Assembly: GCA_013397695.1 (NCBI GenBank)
Contig: VYZI01000255.1
Span: forward strand, 253,823 to 317,822
Length of the DNA: 64,000 nucleotides
Direction of reading: 5' to 3'
Source: Centropus unirufus
Lineage: Eukaryota; Chordata; Aves; Cuculiformes; Centropidae
Part shown: positions 12,686 to 24,152 of the stretch, one piece after another
Numbering within the stretch: position 1 is the stretch's first letter
Layout of the letters: each line of letters opens with the position of its first letter
Made by a program: the position numbers and the translations under genes
The notes under the pieces: generated by a model
What the model was told of the DNA's origin: nothing
The model's database searches: none
Seen by the model: the letters and a program-made list of their open reading frames with translations, nothing else

Positions 12686-14097
12686 TTTCATAGAGTCATG
12701 GAATCACTAGGTTAAAAAAGGACTTTGAGATCATCAAGCCCAACTGTATGTGTCCACTACTAAATCATATCCTGAGCACCTCTACCTATCTTCTAAATGC
12801 CTCCAGGGATGGTGACTCAACCATTTCCCTGGGCAGTCAGCGCCCGATAAGCCTTTCAGTGAAGAAATTTCTGAACCTCTCCTGGCACAACTTGAGTTCT
12901 TTCTCTCTCATCCTATCTCCTGTCACTTGGGAGAAGAGACAAACGCCCACCTCACTACAAGCTCCTTTCAGCTAGTTGTAGACATTGTTACAGTGTCAGT
13001 CTCCTCTGTCTCCTTTTCTCTAGACTAAACAACCCCAGTTCCCTCAACTGCTTCTCATAAGACTTCTTCGCCAGCCCCTTCACCACCTTTGTTACACCGC
13101 TCTGGACATGCTCCAGTACCTCAATGTCTGTCTTGTAGTGAGGGGCCCAAAACTGAACACAGGATTTGAGGTGCGCCTCACCAATGCTGAGTACAGGGAC
13201 ACAACCACTTCTTTGGTCATACTTCTCTGGTCCTGCTGTTTTTGATACATGCTGTTTTCTTCCTCCTTGTCTTCTGGCTAAGGAGGCTGAGTACAGGGAG
13301 AACATCTCACTTAACTATTAAAGACTGAGGGAAAGAAGGCATTAACTACCCTTGTCCTCATCCTTTGTCATTATTATTCCCCCTCCATCCAGTAAAGGAT
13401 GGAGATTATCCTTGGCCCTCCTTTTGCTCTTGATGTATTTGTAGAAAGACTTTTTTTTATTATTATCTTTCACAGAATTTGCCAATTTAAATTCTAGGTG
13501 GGCTTTATCCCTTCTGATTTTCTCTCTGCATGATCTCATTTTATCCTTTTAGTCCTCCTGAGATGCCTGCCCTTTCTTCCAAAGCTCATAGGCTTTTCTC
13601 TTTTTTTCTGAAATCCACCCAAAGTTCTCTGCTCAGCCAAGCTTGTTTTCTTCCACACCAGCTCATTCTCTGGCATACAGGGATGGCCTTCTCTTGCACT
13701 TCCAGGATTTCATTCTTGAAGAGCATCCAGCTCTCTTGGGTTCCTTTACCCTTTAAGATTGCCTCCCAAGTAACTTTATCAACCAGCCCTCTGAAGAATC
13801 CAAAACCTGCCCTCTGGAAGTCCAATGTGGTCATTCTTGAGTCTAAAGAGGTGGAACCTCTTAGACTGTTTCCTCTGTGCTGTATTGTACTTCCAACTGG
13901 TAAGTTGAAGTCTCCCCAAGGGCAAGGGCTTGCAATCGTGAGTGGCTGGGTGCTCTATAACAGACTGCCACCACAATAACTGCCTTATTGGGCGTTCCAC
14001 TGATTTTTACCCATAAAGACTCAACCTTGGCATTACCATTGCCTGTATTTACAGGATTTCTGAAGCCTTTGTAGACTAAGCTGAGTTGCCTCATTGA
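12686..14097 (-). mobile_element. CR1 LINE, internally deleted (RT core missing)
   Basis: This is a non-LTR retrotransposon copy. Reading the minus strand from high to low coordinate: 14094-13861 encodes the C-terminal part of the CR1 endonuclease (a run beginning SLWVKISGTPNKA, then VCYRAP). 13834-13586 and 13539-13342 encode the endonuclease-RT linker (WEAILKGKGTQESWMLF, then KKKSFYKYIKSKRR and LLDGGGIIMTKDEDK), and a VVNAFFPSVF run follows at about 13341-13312. The sequence then jumps to the CR1 3' region (AHLKSCVQFWAPHY, EVLEHVQ and LRELGLFSLEKRR at 13140-12988). The low-coordinate end, TCATAGAGTCATGGAATCA, is the reverse complement of the decayed CR1 3' tail. The RT palm and thumb that should lie between are absent, and frameshifts and stops separate the pieces. 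At about 1.4 kb it is far shorter than a full CR1 of about 4.5 kb. It is not expected to be active. Confidence 0.9.
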
Positions 14098-17000
14098 ATG
14101 GTTTGTCTGCCCACTGAGAAGATCAGTCTTATATTTCTTTATGAATTTAAGCCTAGCGAGTCAACATTTATTTCCAGGAAAATGCACCTGCTACCCCTCA
14201 CTACTGTAGCTCAATCACAAATTTGCCTGTGCCTTCCAGATGAAAACCATAAGTTGTTATTTTGTTCTGTATGTCATTTTTATGAAAAACCCTACTCAAT
14301 AACTACAAGTTACAAACCTTTTGAATGCTGCATAATATTCCAGATATTTTTCCTCAACTAGTCTGATCCTATTAGCAGTGCTTCTACTTTCTTTCATACC
14401 CTACCTTATGGCTAATCATTTTCAGGCACTATAGCCTTCTTTGATGGCATGCACTTCCAAGAAGGCAGTCAAGATCAAGGGTCCAGTCCTCACTAAATTT
14501 AAAACTCCTGCTCATAATGCTGTCTTATACAAATACACAGAAAGGCACGTGCCCCAGTTCCATTATGCAAAACAGCATTGTATCCCTGTTTTTGTTTTCA
14601 TATTCTGATTTTAAAAGCACAGATATAATTTAAGCAATTAAACATCTAATGCCAGTCTTAATCTTACTAATTATAATAAACCAAAGAGAAGATATAAAAA
14701 GCTATTTGTGAGGAAATACTTCCTGTAGATTTTAAATATGTCATTTTATGTGATAATGGAGAACTAAAAGATACAAACAAATATTTACATCAGTAGAAAC
14801 AAAAATAATTATAGAAAATTAGGAAATGTGTTTGTTAATAAATCTCTTTATCATTAAAGTTGAATAAAAATTTTACTAAATTTCTTCTTTAATTATGCTT
14901 TGAATCTAATGAAGACACTTTCTGATCAGGAAAACAGTTTTGTGCTGCCAGTAAAGCTGACAAGTGTCATGGAACCTGATCAGCTCTACTGAATTTTTAT
15001 ATTCGCATCTAAGTTAAGTATTTGTGCAACATAAAGCAACGCAGTAGGTTTTGGTCTTGCCAAACACAGGGAAGAATAATCCCTCACTGATTTGGCCATG
15101 CAGTGCTTATAGAGCTGGAATACTACATTAGCCCAAATTAATTTTGAGTGGTTTAATAAATTTGAGTGTTTGTTTCAGTACTTTTAGTAATTTTTAATTG
15201 GTATATATTAGCGTGAATATTCATTTATTTGTTAGATAGTATTTTCATCACTGAGTTGGTAAATTTATTTCACATAAATTCCTACAGAAAGTTAAATATT
15301 TGAGTAGATTTAATTCAATTAAAGATTCAGTTTATCTGCACATATGCCCACTAGCTGATAAACATTGAGCTATTGTAGCATCATAAAAATAACAAAATCA
15401 AATATTAAGAAAACAGGAGGATGATGAAATTACAGCTATTAAGTCCTTTCATAAACTGGTTCCTTAAAGTTTAAAATCCCTGGACACTGTTAATTAGCTG
15501 TCCATAAGCTCTATAGGGAATATCCTAAATGAGAAAAAATACAAATAGTGTTGATATATTTTTTGAATACTGTAAATCCCCTGTATAAGCCAGGTTGTCA
15601 ACTCATATTTTTCTGTCTTGAGCAGGTGAAATAAATGGAATTTTCTATTTACCTGGCACCAGATACAGAACAGAGTGAAATAAGTGCCGCCCTTTCTACT
15701 TCATATTAACATGCAGCATTCACTTTATGCTCACAGCCTGGAAAGAAGCACCAGCCTGGTCTGTATGAAGTAACCTAAGTCATTCATATATTTTCATGTT
15801 TCTTGTGATCAGGGTTTACACTGCTGTCACTTCTTTGCTTTGGGCATATACCACAGTACTTCCCCGATGATGCCTGAACTGCAGCATAAATAAAAGTAAC
15901 CTCTGCTGCCAAACCATGCCTTTCCCAGTGTATTTCTCACAGTTACCTGTCCTTTAGTTCTGCAGACGTAGTATTGTATGAATGTAGAAGACTTGCCATA
16001 ATTCTTTTTCTGTTACTGCAACACAAGGTCAAAAGCCTTCCTGAGTAGCACTAATATTGCCACTATATCCAGCCTATGAAAATTCACTTTTAAGGCCAAA
16101 AAGAAACTTGAGGAAAAGTGTCATTCAAATCCTACCCTGCAATGCCTGCCCTGTATGCATGCAGAGGGCACTCGTCGTGTTCATTAAATAAGAACACCTA
16201 CTTGGTCACCCCTTCTTTTAACTCATCTGTAGTTTTGGGTTATTAAGGACTGGATGCAGACATAAAATTTGGCTGAGGGTTAATAGTGATTTCTGAATAT
16301 ACTTAAAGAATGGGTCCTCATTTGTTTGCAAAGGTACTTATCCATATAAATTTACCCCTTAGTACTAGATTTCCTTTCTTTTGAGAGAAGATGAATGTGA
16401 GTGATCTGTCAAGTCAAATACCTGGGTTTAGCAGTAAATCTAGGAAAAAATATAATTTACGAAGTAATCAGTAGCTGTTATAAAATCTCATCAGAGAAAA
16501 ATAAAGCCTGTCTTTGTATCATATATTGAATAATAGTAATTTTACATGTAATTGAGAATTTTAGAATTCTTCAGGTTTGCTTAATCCAGGATGACTGATT
16601 TTTAAGATCCATTGGGTTTTTTAGCTATCAGGAAATTGTGCTTCCAGTTCAGTAAAATGTTGAGCAAGCCCATGATTCATGAATGATGATCAAGTTTAAT
16701 CTCTTTCCTTAGTCCTTATTTTTATGCTCCTTGACATATGAAATCTTAGGACAATCTGAGGACCTTTTAGATATCAATGTTGAAGGGAATTTAGAGCTCT
16801 CATTCAGATGGGCATGTTGATAAGACTACAGAAACAGGAAGTTCTCTCCCAATACATATTTATGTTGAAAATCTAGCAAAAGAGATTAGATAGGTAGATA
16901 GATAGAGAGATATTGATTTACTATTAATGGTGGAACAACAAACAAGTCAGCATGGATAAACAATTCAGCACATAACAATTCAGCACAGATATTTGTTGTT

Positions 17001-20000
17001 CTAGAATGTCTTTGTTGAAAGAGTCCATCAAACTCAGGATATCCAGTAAGAGCTCCAAGGAGTGACTTTTTTCTTTATTAATTGAACACTTTATGAAAGC
17101 TTAGAAGTACTGCTTTTTTACTGTAGCACTCTGGAGTATTTTCTTGTCTTCCATTCCTGCTACAGAACCTCCCAGATTCTGTTATAATCAATGAGTCCAA
17201 AATACCCACTTCAAAGAACATGAAAAGATATTTCCAGATGCAACAGAAACCTGTATTGCCATCTTATACAACCTATGACATCTTGCCTGGTAGCCTACAG
17301 GATACATAGTAGCCACCTGTTTCTCCTCTGAGGTGCATACCTCCTTTGGGAGTATGCTCCAATTTTTGTTTACATACGGGAACTCTACAGAGCTCTTTCA
17401 AATGGCATTAGACATCCAAAATAGGTTTAGCTAAGTAGCATCACTAAGAAGACATCTCTGGCCTCACTGCTTGACTACAGTGGGAACTTAAACATCAATT
17501 TACGAGTTTATGTAAGCATATGAAGGTAGATGTTAATTTTAAACCATATTCAAACCTAAAGAATTACAGTTCTCCAAAAGACAGCTCAAGGCTGAACAGG
17601 AGAGAGGACAGAGAATGCTCATTTCAGTTTCCTGAAGGCAGGTGTGTACTGACTGCTGCCAGGTGGGACATCCTAGGGTTTTCAAGACTTCAAGGGCTAG
17701 CAGACAGATGTCTTTGACCTACAGGAGGCCCATTCCTTTTTTTTTTAATTTTATTTGAAAGAGCAGATGGCCAGGTCAGATCCCCTAGGCCATCTTGCAC
17801 AGAACTACATGCCTAGGTTTAGACAACTGAATCACATTCAGATAGTCTACAAAGAAAAATACAGGGCCAGATGAACTTGAGAATAAACAGAGCAGAAAAT
17901 ACAGAATGGGTGGAGTTTACAACAAGGCTAATGTTAAGAAAAAAGTCATGAAGTTTGTACTGAAAGCATGGGGGTTCAGACTGGAAATTTAGCTTCCATA
18001 TAAACCTGTTAGTATTTGATACAAACACTGCTTTTTTGACATCACATGTTGTTTGTACTTATTTCTAAGTCTTATGTTTCAGAATAAAATTTAAGTGCAC
18101 TAGCCTACTCCTCAGTATGTGGGTTATTGAATTTATTACCTAGTTAGTTAACAACAGTTAGTTTTAGCTTAAATTCCTTTCAATTTTGATAGTGTGCTAG
18201 CATGGTAACATAGAACATTGTGGCTCTTTGCTTGTAAATAGTTAAAAATACCAATTATGAAAACTGGAGACTTGCTGTAAATTCTTGAGTAGAGGTTTTA
18301 AAGTTGCCAACCTAAGTTTGACTGGAAAAGATGAATGAATAAATATTCTTTCATAGCCTTTGGGAATTTTTAAACCTTTTTTGAAAATGTTGATCTTGAA
18401 ATTCTGCCAGGATTATTGGAAGATTAAGGTCTTGGAACATGTAAGTCAAGTGATTATTTCTCGTGTGGATAAGGTATTTTACTTGTAATGTAACAGTCAG
18501 AATATTTCATTTACTTTTAATAAAAGATTTTGGAAAAATATTTATACTGTTACAGGCCTACATCAACAAAAGAATACCTGGATTGCATAACATTCCACTC
18601 ATGGATCAATTGAATTAACTATAGAAACACCTTAGAATTATTTCTCTTTAACTCAATTGAGAACACCACCACAAATCTGTTAAATCTCATATTTGTGCAA
18701 AGGCATCTTCTTGTGGAAACCTTAAACAGTCAGTTTCTCAGACATAGAAGTGACTTTTAATAGCCTTTGTCCTTCATAGGAATTATCTATTTTTTTTGTT
18801 ACATTACAATTCTGAAGGACCTTAGTTTTCCCATGTCAGACTTCTCAGGTCCGTCCTAGAAACTTAAGTTTCATATTTTCAAAAAAAAAAATCTTAAAAT
18901 GTGACCAAATATTTCTCCCACATATTCTGTATATTCTAAAAAAAAAGATGGGAACCAGCAACTTTGGACAGAAACAGTGTTCACATAAAAAGGATTAGCT
19001 AAGAATAGGTATTTTTCTAGTAACAGTAACAGAAAACCTAGTCACATATAATAGGTGTCCTGAAGAAAATTAAATGAGTCTTCATGATTTATTACATGTT
19101 GAAAAAATCAGAAATTCACCATCAGTAGACAAAGTAGGAAGTAAAACACATGAAAGCAAAATTATATGTCTGCTATAGTATTTTAACAAATTTCCTTTTG
19201 ATACTATCAATGATATACAATGGCTCAAAATGTGTACAATGTATTTGAATGTAGCTTGTTTGTTGGCATCATTCCTTTAGTAACATTAAACTTGTCTTCT
19301 GCAGAAAAAAAATCTGTATTATAGAATCATTTTTTGTTCTGTGATTCTTAAAAGATAAGTAGTATCTCTTTGCAGAAAAACCTTTATTTTCTTCTTTTAT
19401 AGAGGCTTACTTTGGTAAAAGAAACATGCTACACTCACTAAAGATATCTAGCTGTCACCATGACTTCTCATAAATCTACCTGTTCTGATGTTTCCCTGCA
19501 GTGTACAGCAGTGTAAGATGATGTTTGGGACATTCCTAAATCAAAAAACTGACAAGGAACAGTGCTATTTGCAATGCCCTGTAAGGGTCTAATCTGCAAC
19601 ATACCAGAAATATTCCTACTGACATGACCCGGCATTGTTTTTGTGCCTGAAAGGTAGCCCCCTAGTAGTGTCTTTGTTACCAATAGACAAAGGTAAATGA
19701 AAAAAGTCTGATTTTCCGAAATAGCTTTGTATATTTTTAGAATACAAGTAAAATCCTTGTTAGGTTTTACTTCAGGTGAACCACTTTGCTACACTTTGGA
19801 AGGGAGCCTACAGTGACAATGTCAGGAGAACTGAAATTATCCTGTGGATTGACAGTGAGCATGTGTGCTGTATTTGTTTTTAAATCTTCAATCAATAAAA
19901 TTCTCGTATTTTTTAATCCTTGGACATGAATTTGCGTCTTCACAATTTTATGTCAAAGAAACAATTTATTTGAATTTACTATGTTTAGACATACTCACTC

Positions 20001-20431
20001 TGTCCCAAGTGAGATATACCTCTAAACTGGCTTGACTTCTATGAGCAAAGTTCAAAATTAGAAGCAATACCACTTGTACTTCACCACTTTATAGGCTTAT
20101 TTTCCATGGTGACACCCCCTCTGAAGCTGACATTTCCTGACATTATTTGTTGGTTGTTTGTAGTGGGATTTCTGTACTGACAGAAATGATAGCACATTGC
20201 TTTTCTTTGACTAATGAGAAATTTGCATTTTATTCTAGTTGATCAGCCTTGGAAAACGAGTACATAATCTTGCTACATTTTCGTTTTAGGGAGAGTGGTA
20301 TGAATCAATTTCTATGCACATGCTAATTCTTGCATATGAAGGTATTTGCATTTGTTTTTCAAAGCTATTTTGAAAAGTTGAATCAAAATGGAAAGATGCA
20401 GAGAAGAAATTTTCACATTAGGTAAAAGCAG
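14098..20431. other. long AT-rich intergenic stretch, nothing recognised
   Basis: No exon, RNA gene or identifiable transposon is visible in over 6 kb. Minor items are a short GATA-type microsatellite around 16889-16912 and a 15-bp tandem duplication at 16959-16988. Reading frames are short and show no domain. Confidence 0.6.
16959..16988. repeat. 15-bp tandem duplication
   Basis: AACAATTCAGCACAT at 16959-16973 is followed directly by AACAATTCAGCACAG at 16974-16988, differing only in the last base. Confidence 0.85.
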
Positions 20432-20480
20432 CACGGAATCAGTGGGAGTTCTGCTTCAGTGGGGCTAGGATTAAATTCTA
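20432..20480. repeat. old amniote interspersed repeat fragment
   Basis: GGAATCAGTGGGAGTTCTGC followed by TTCAGTGGGGCTAGGATT is one of the clearer copies here of the 'GAAGTCAATGGGAGTTTTGCC...TTCAGTGGG..CAGGATT' hallmark. Family not assigned. Confidence 0.5.
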
Positions 20481-21079
20481 TTAGCATTTAATATAATAAT
20501 AATATATTCCTCCCATTCGTTTCAATAAGGCTGACTAAAATGAAAAGAGCAGCCACCTGGCCTTAGCCTACAAACCAGTTGCATGTTTACAGTCAATAAC
20601 TGATGTGTATAGTAAATTAGCAGTGTTAATTTAGTAAAAGCACAGTTCATCCATGGTTGCTTTATGCAAGCTGTTTCCTATCCAGAATGAACTTTTCTCA
20701 TTACATACTGCACTGTTCCTTTTGTTAAGAACCATATGTTTTCACGTTGTTTTTTTGAAAAAATACTTGAGATCTCACTAAGCAAGAGAGGTAGGCAATA
20801 AGGGAAAAGATGCAATATCTCAAACTATGGAGGAAGACCTGGGGCCTAGACAGTAAGTAGTTTGCTGGTGTTTCCAGAATTTGTGGCACAGAATTTGAAC
20901 ACAGAGCTCTAGTGTTGTTGCTTGAAAGTTAGGGTCATCTTTTCCTTCTGCACAAAGGTGCAACTCTTGGTTCCAGTTGGTCCAGTCTTCTGAATTAACT
21001 ATGGCTTCTGAACACTGAGGCAATGATCCAAAGGTATCTCGGTTACAAAACCCTCAGTCAGCCTTTAATAAAGCACAAC
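20481..21079. other. intergenic DNA, nothing recognised
   Basis: This short AT-rich stretch runs up to the CR1 at 21080. No reading frame or repeat is recognised. Confidence 0.55.
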
Positions 21080-21510
21080 AGAAAGGAGCAGCAAAGCTGG
21101 TAAAGGCTCTTGAGCCCAAGACTTATGAGGAGCAGCTTGAAGGAACTGGGGTTTTTTGGTCAGAGAGAAAAGGAAATTCAGGGGAGACCTTATTGTGCTA
21201 CACAGCTACATGAAAGGTAGTAGTAGTGAGGTGGGTGTTGGTCTCTTCTCCCAAGTGATAGGCAATAGGATGAGAGGGAAAGGACTCAAGCTGCACCAGG
21301 GAAGGTTCAGATTAGACTTAATGAAAGATTTCTTCACAGAAAGTATTATGGGGCCCTGGAACAGGCTGCCCAGGGAAGTGGTTGAGTCACCAACCCTGGA
21401 GGTATTTCAAAGATGGGTAGATGTGGTGGTTTAGTGCTAGATCAAGGGTTGGACTCAATGATCTAAACTACCTTTTCCAACCTAAATTATTTTACGATAT
21501 TATGATCTTA
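21080..21510 (+). mobile_element. CR1 LINE, 5'-truncated 3' end
   Basis: Only the last approximately 430 bp of a CR1 element is present. It is recognised from GCAAAGCTGGTAAAGGCTCT, then CTTATGAGGAGCAGCTTGAA, GGTGGGTGTTGGTCTCTTCT, ACAGGCTGCCCAGGGAAGTG and GGTTGGACTCAATGATCT. The peptide at 21156-21434 contains GDLIVLHSYMKG, GLKLHQGRFRLD and WNRLPREVVESPTLEVFQ, the expected CR1 C-terminal series, with few interruptions. The 3' tail at about 21490-21510 is a decayed version of the ATTCTATG octamer repeats. Severe 5' truncation is normal for CR1. Of the four CR1s here it looks closest to the family consensus and so probably the youngest, but divergence was not measured. Confidence 0.93.
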
Positions 21511-23370
21511 TAAAAATAAGATTGTAAACTTAGGATGCTTTTATATTTCTATATCAGACTAAGACATTCCTCAGTTAGGAAAAAAAATTGAGAAACTTGG
21601 AACAAAACCCTAGATACTTATAAATGAGAAATATTACTGTTAGTGCAAAAAGAAACTAGCAGTCTTTTCCCCAAGATTTTACTTTGCATAGAAAAAACAG
21701 GCCCTGTCATCACCCTATAGGGCACTCTTTGATCTTTAACAGTCATTGCTTATTAATAGGTTCAAAAGATGGTTCTCCTTTGCCCCTACATTCCCTGAAA
21801 TACAGAAAAAGGTTTTTGAGTTGTTGGAAAAATTGACGTACAAAGGCCAAATTTTATATTTCATTTGCAGTTATTTTTTAAGCCTTCACACTTGCTGACT
21901 CCAGTAGATATCAGGGGTATTCAGCACTTTGTATTACTGGCTCCACAGATATCACCTTACGTGAATACTTTGTGCAATATACATAAAGTCAGTGACCCCA
22001 TTTCAGCCAAAAGAAATGAAGGAAAACGTTCTTGAGAAAACAGATTTTGACAATGATTTTTTTTTCAAGTGTGTAAATTTTAATGGGATAGAACATGGAA
22101 TTGGGATTTTTGTTCTGTTTTATTTACGAAAATGCTCAGCTATTATTTTTCTCCAACTCAGAAACACAATAAATTTCTGCAAAACTTACAAAATATCACT
22201 TTCCATATAACTGAATGGGTCACGTCAATGCTTCTGGAGCAAATCACTGAAGTGGTACTCCCCGTGATCAAATCTTGAAAGTAAGACCAATTTAATGAGG
22301 AATACTGCTTTAATTGCTGTTTATTATATTGTTTCTATGCAAGCTTACAATTAAATTCTTCTCTTTTTTTGTATGCACAAGTTATTTTTATTTTTACAAG
22401 CGTGGACTGCTGAGGATACCAAAGTTTGAGCAATCACAAGATTGATTTAGGCTAATTAAAATATGAAAAAATCGTATGAAATTCCATTCTATGAGGCTAT
22501 TCTTAAAGGATAGGTAAATGAGTGATTTTGTCTAAATTTTGAGAATTTTATTAACAAATGCACAGTATATGTACAAAACTTTGCTAAGATATTTTTAAAC
22601 AGTAATGACAGATATCTCACAGAAGAAACATGTATTTTTTAATTTTTATTTGTAGATTAGCTTCTATGTGTCTATTCTCTTTTCTGAGCATTGAACATAT
22701 GTGTTGTCTGTGTAAAAATATCTGGTTTTACCCATTTTATCATGCCTGTTGCAGCTTTGAGTAGGAGGTGTAGTCTATTTTTCAGGGTTTGTTTTGAAAT
22801 GGTTTTGTGTCATTTTTGAAATTCCCATGCTCACTTATCTTTAGATGAAAGAAAGCTGTTCATTTATGCAATGAGATATGATACAGAATGTATTTAGAGA
22901 TGGTAACTGCGCATTGTGCAAAGTCTTCCAAGAAGACTGAAGGTCAACAAACTGATATTTCATCAAAGAACAGTGGATATTCTGGCCACTCTGGAGTCAT
23001 TGAAACAATTGTCCCGATTCTTGAATAGTTTTTTCTTCTTCGATGAACAGAACTGATATAAGAAAAAAATCCTAAGCAGTTTGTTTGATAAGTTTCCACT
23101 TTTGTGAATTTCTTCATATCCAAAGTGAATCAAGCCTTTTTGTTTTGTTTTTTGAAGTGTAAGAAATATTTCTCACAAACATCCCATAGGGCATGTATGG
23201 AATGAACTACTTTCCCCAGATCCATCTCTGCTAGGAACACTTTCTCAGAAAAGGAACTAGTGTTTGACAGGATCCCGAGAGGCAGACACGTTCTCTGGAG
23301 GCGCTAGCTTTTCTTTGCAGGTCTTTCTTATGGCCATATCCTATAGAAACACAAGAGTCCTTGGCCCAAG
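21511..23370. other. AT-rich intergenic DNA, nothing recognised
   Basis: No exon, RNA gene or named repeat is seen between the CR1 and the palindrome at 23371. Confidence 0.6.
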
Positions 23371-23417
23371 GATCTTCTAATGGAATTAGAAGATCTTCTA
23401 ATTCTAATGGAATTTAG
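23371..23417. repeat. short palindrome with partial tandem copies
   Basis: GATCTTCTAAT at 23371-23381 and ATTAGAAGATC at 23385-23395 are perfect reverse complements separated by GGA. GATCTTCTAAT recurs at 23392-23402, and TTCTAATGGAATT recurs from 23403, so the region is both hairpin-forming and tandemly duplicated. No function is implied. Confidence 0.85.
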
Positions 23418-23654
23418 ATGTAAATCATGGGACTATCTTGCTTTGGAATAGGCAAAATTTTTCGAATCTGAGATACCTCCAGTGAAATAATTCAGACTCA
23501 ACAATTTGTGGTTTCATTAACAAAGCCATTTTGCTTTTTCTGGCTGATTTTTCTAACCACCATACTCCAAAACTAATCACCAACCCCTTTGTAATCCTTT
23601 TTATTCTGAGACCTTTGTCCTGGAGACTGCAGGTTCTGAATCCACCTGTGCTAA

Positions 23655-23775
23655 TGCAAATCACCAGTGGAGCTGAATAAACTGTTAGAAGATGTGATTT
23701 ACTCTGCTTCATTTTACACTTTTTAAAAAGAGGATTAAATTGCACTAACACCAGTTGTGTGTTAGATTCTACCTG
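23655..23775. repeat. probable old amniote repeat fragment
   Basis: CACCAGTGGAGCTGAAT, then GATTTACTCTG, TTTTACACTTTT and CTAACACCAGTTGTGTGTTAG followed by ATTCT recall the 'GGAGTTACACCAGTGTAA...AGAATCTGG' portion of the unassigned amniote repeat. It lies inside a 147-codon minus-strand open frame (23425-23868) that has no recognised domain. Confidence 0.35.
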
Positions 23776-24072
23776 TCTTGATCCATGCATGCTATAAAAC
23801 AACACAGTTACGTGGATCCCAATACTGAAATACATGACGACAAAAATCCTAACCCCAAATGAAGGCACTGCAAAGCTAGGCTGACTCAGGTTGTGAAGAC
23901 ATACAGCTAAGCCCAGAAATGAAAGCTGAAGTCTGCACAGATTCTAAGTGTAGAAAAACACTAAGGTCTGAGTTGGCACAGCATTAGAAACAGAATGCAA
24001 TATCTTTGTAATCAGAAAAGTCAGGGAAATTCAATGTCAACTGATGCTGTTAGACCTTCCTAAACCACCCAA

Positions 24073-24152
24073 ATCAGCCTAGGTGTAAACAGCTGCAGCT
24101 GTCACTGAACTTAACAGGAGTTGCATCCACTTACAGGAGTGGATTAGCTACC
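24073..24152. repeat. old amniote interspersed repeat, clear copy
   Basis: AGGTGTAAACAGCTGCAGCT, then CACTGAACTTAACAGGAGTT and ACTTACAGGAGTGGATTAGC follow, in order, the remembered layout 'GGTGTAAATCAGC..AGCTCCACTGA..TTCA..GGAGTT...TTACACCAG..GGAT'. This is the best preserved of these fragments in the window. Known copies have a self-complementary arrangement. Family not assigned. Confidence 0.5.

Noticed and set aside
13530..13979. 149-codon plus-strand open frame
   Set aside because: It is the antisense of the CR1 endonuclease and linker coding region at 12686-14097; the open frame is a shadow of the LINE.
16889..16912. TAGA/GATA-type run as a functional satellite
   Set aside because: Only about four impure units are present; it is an ordinary short microsatellite.
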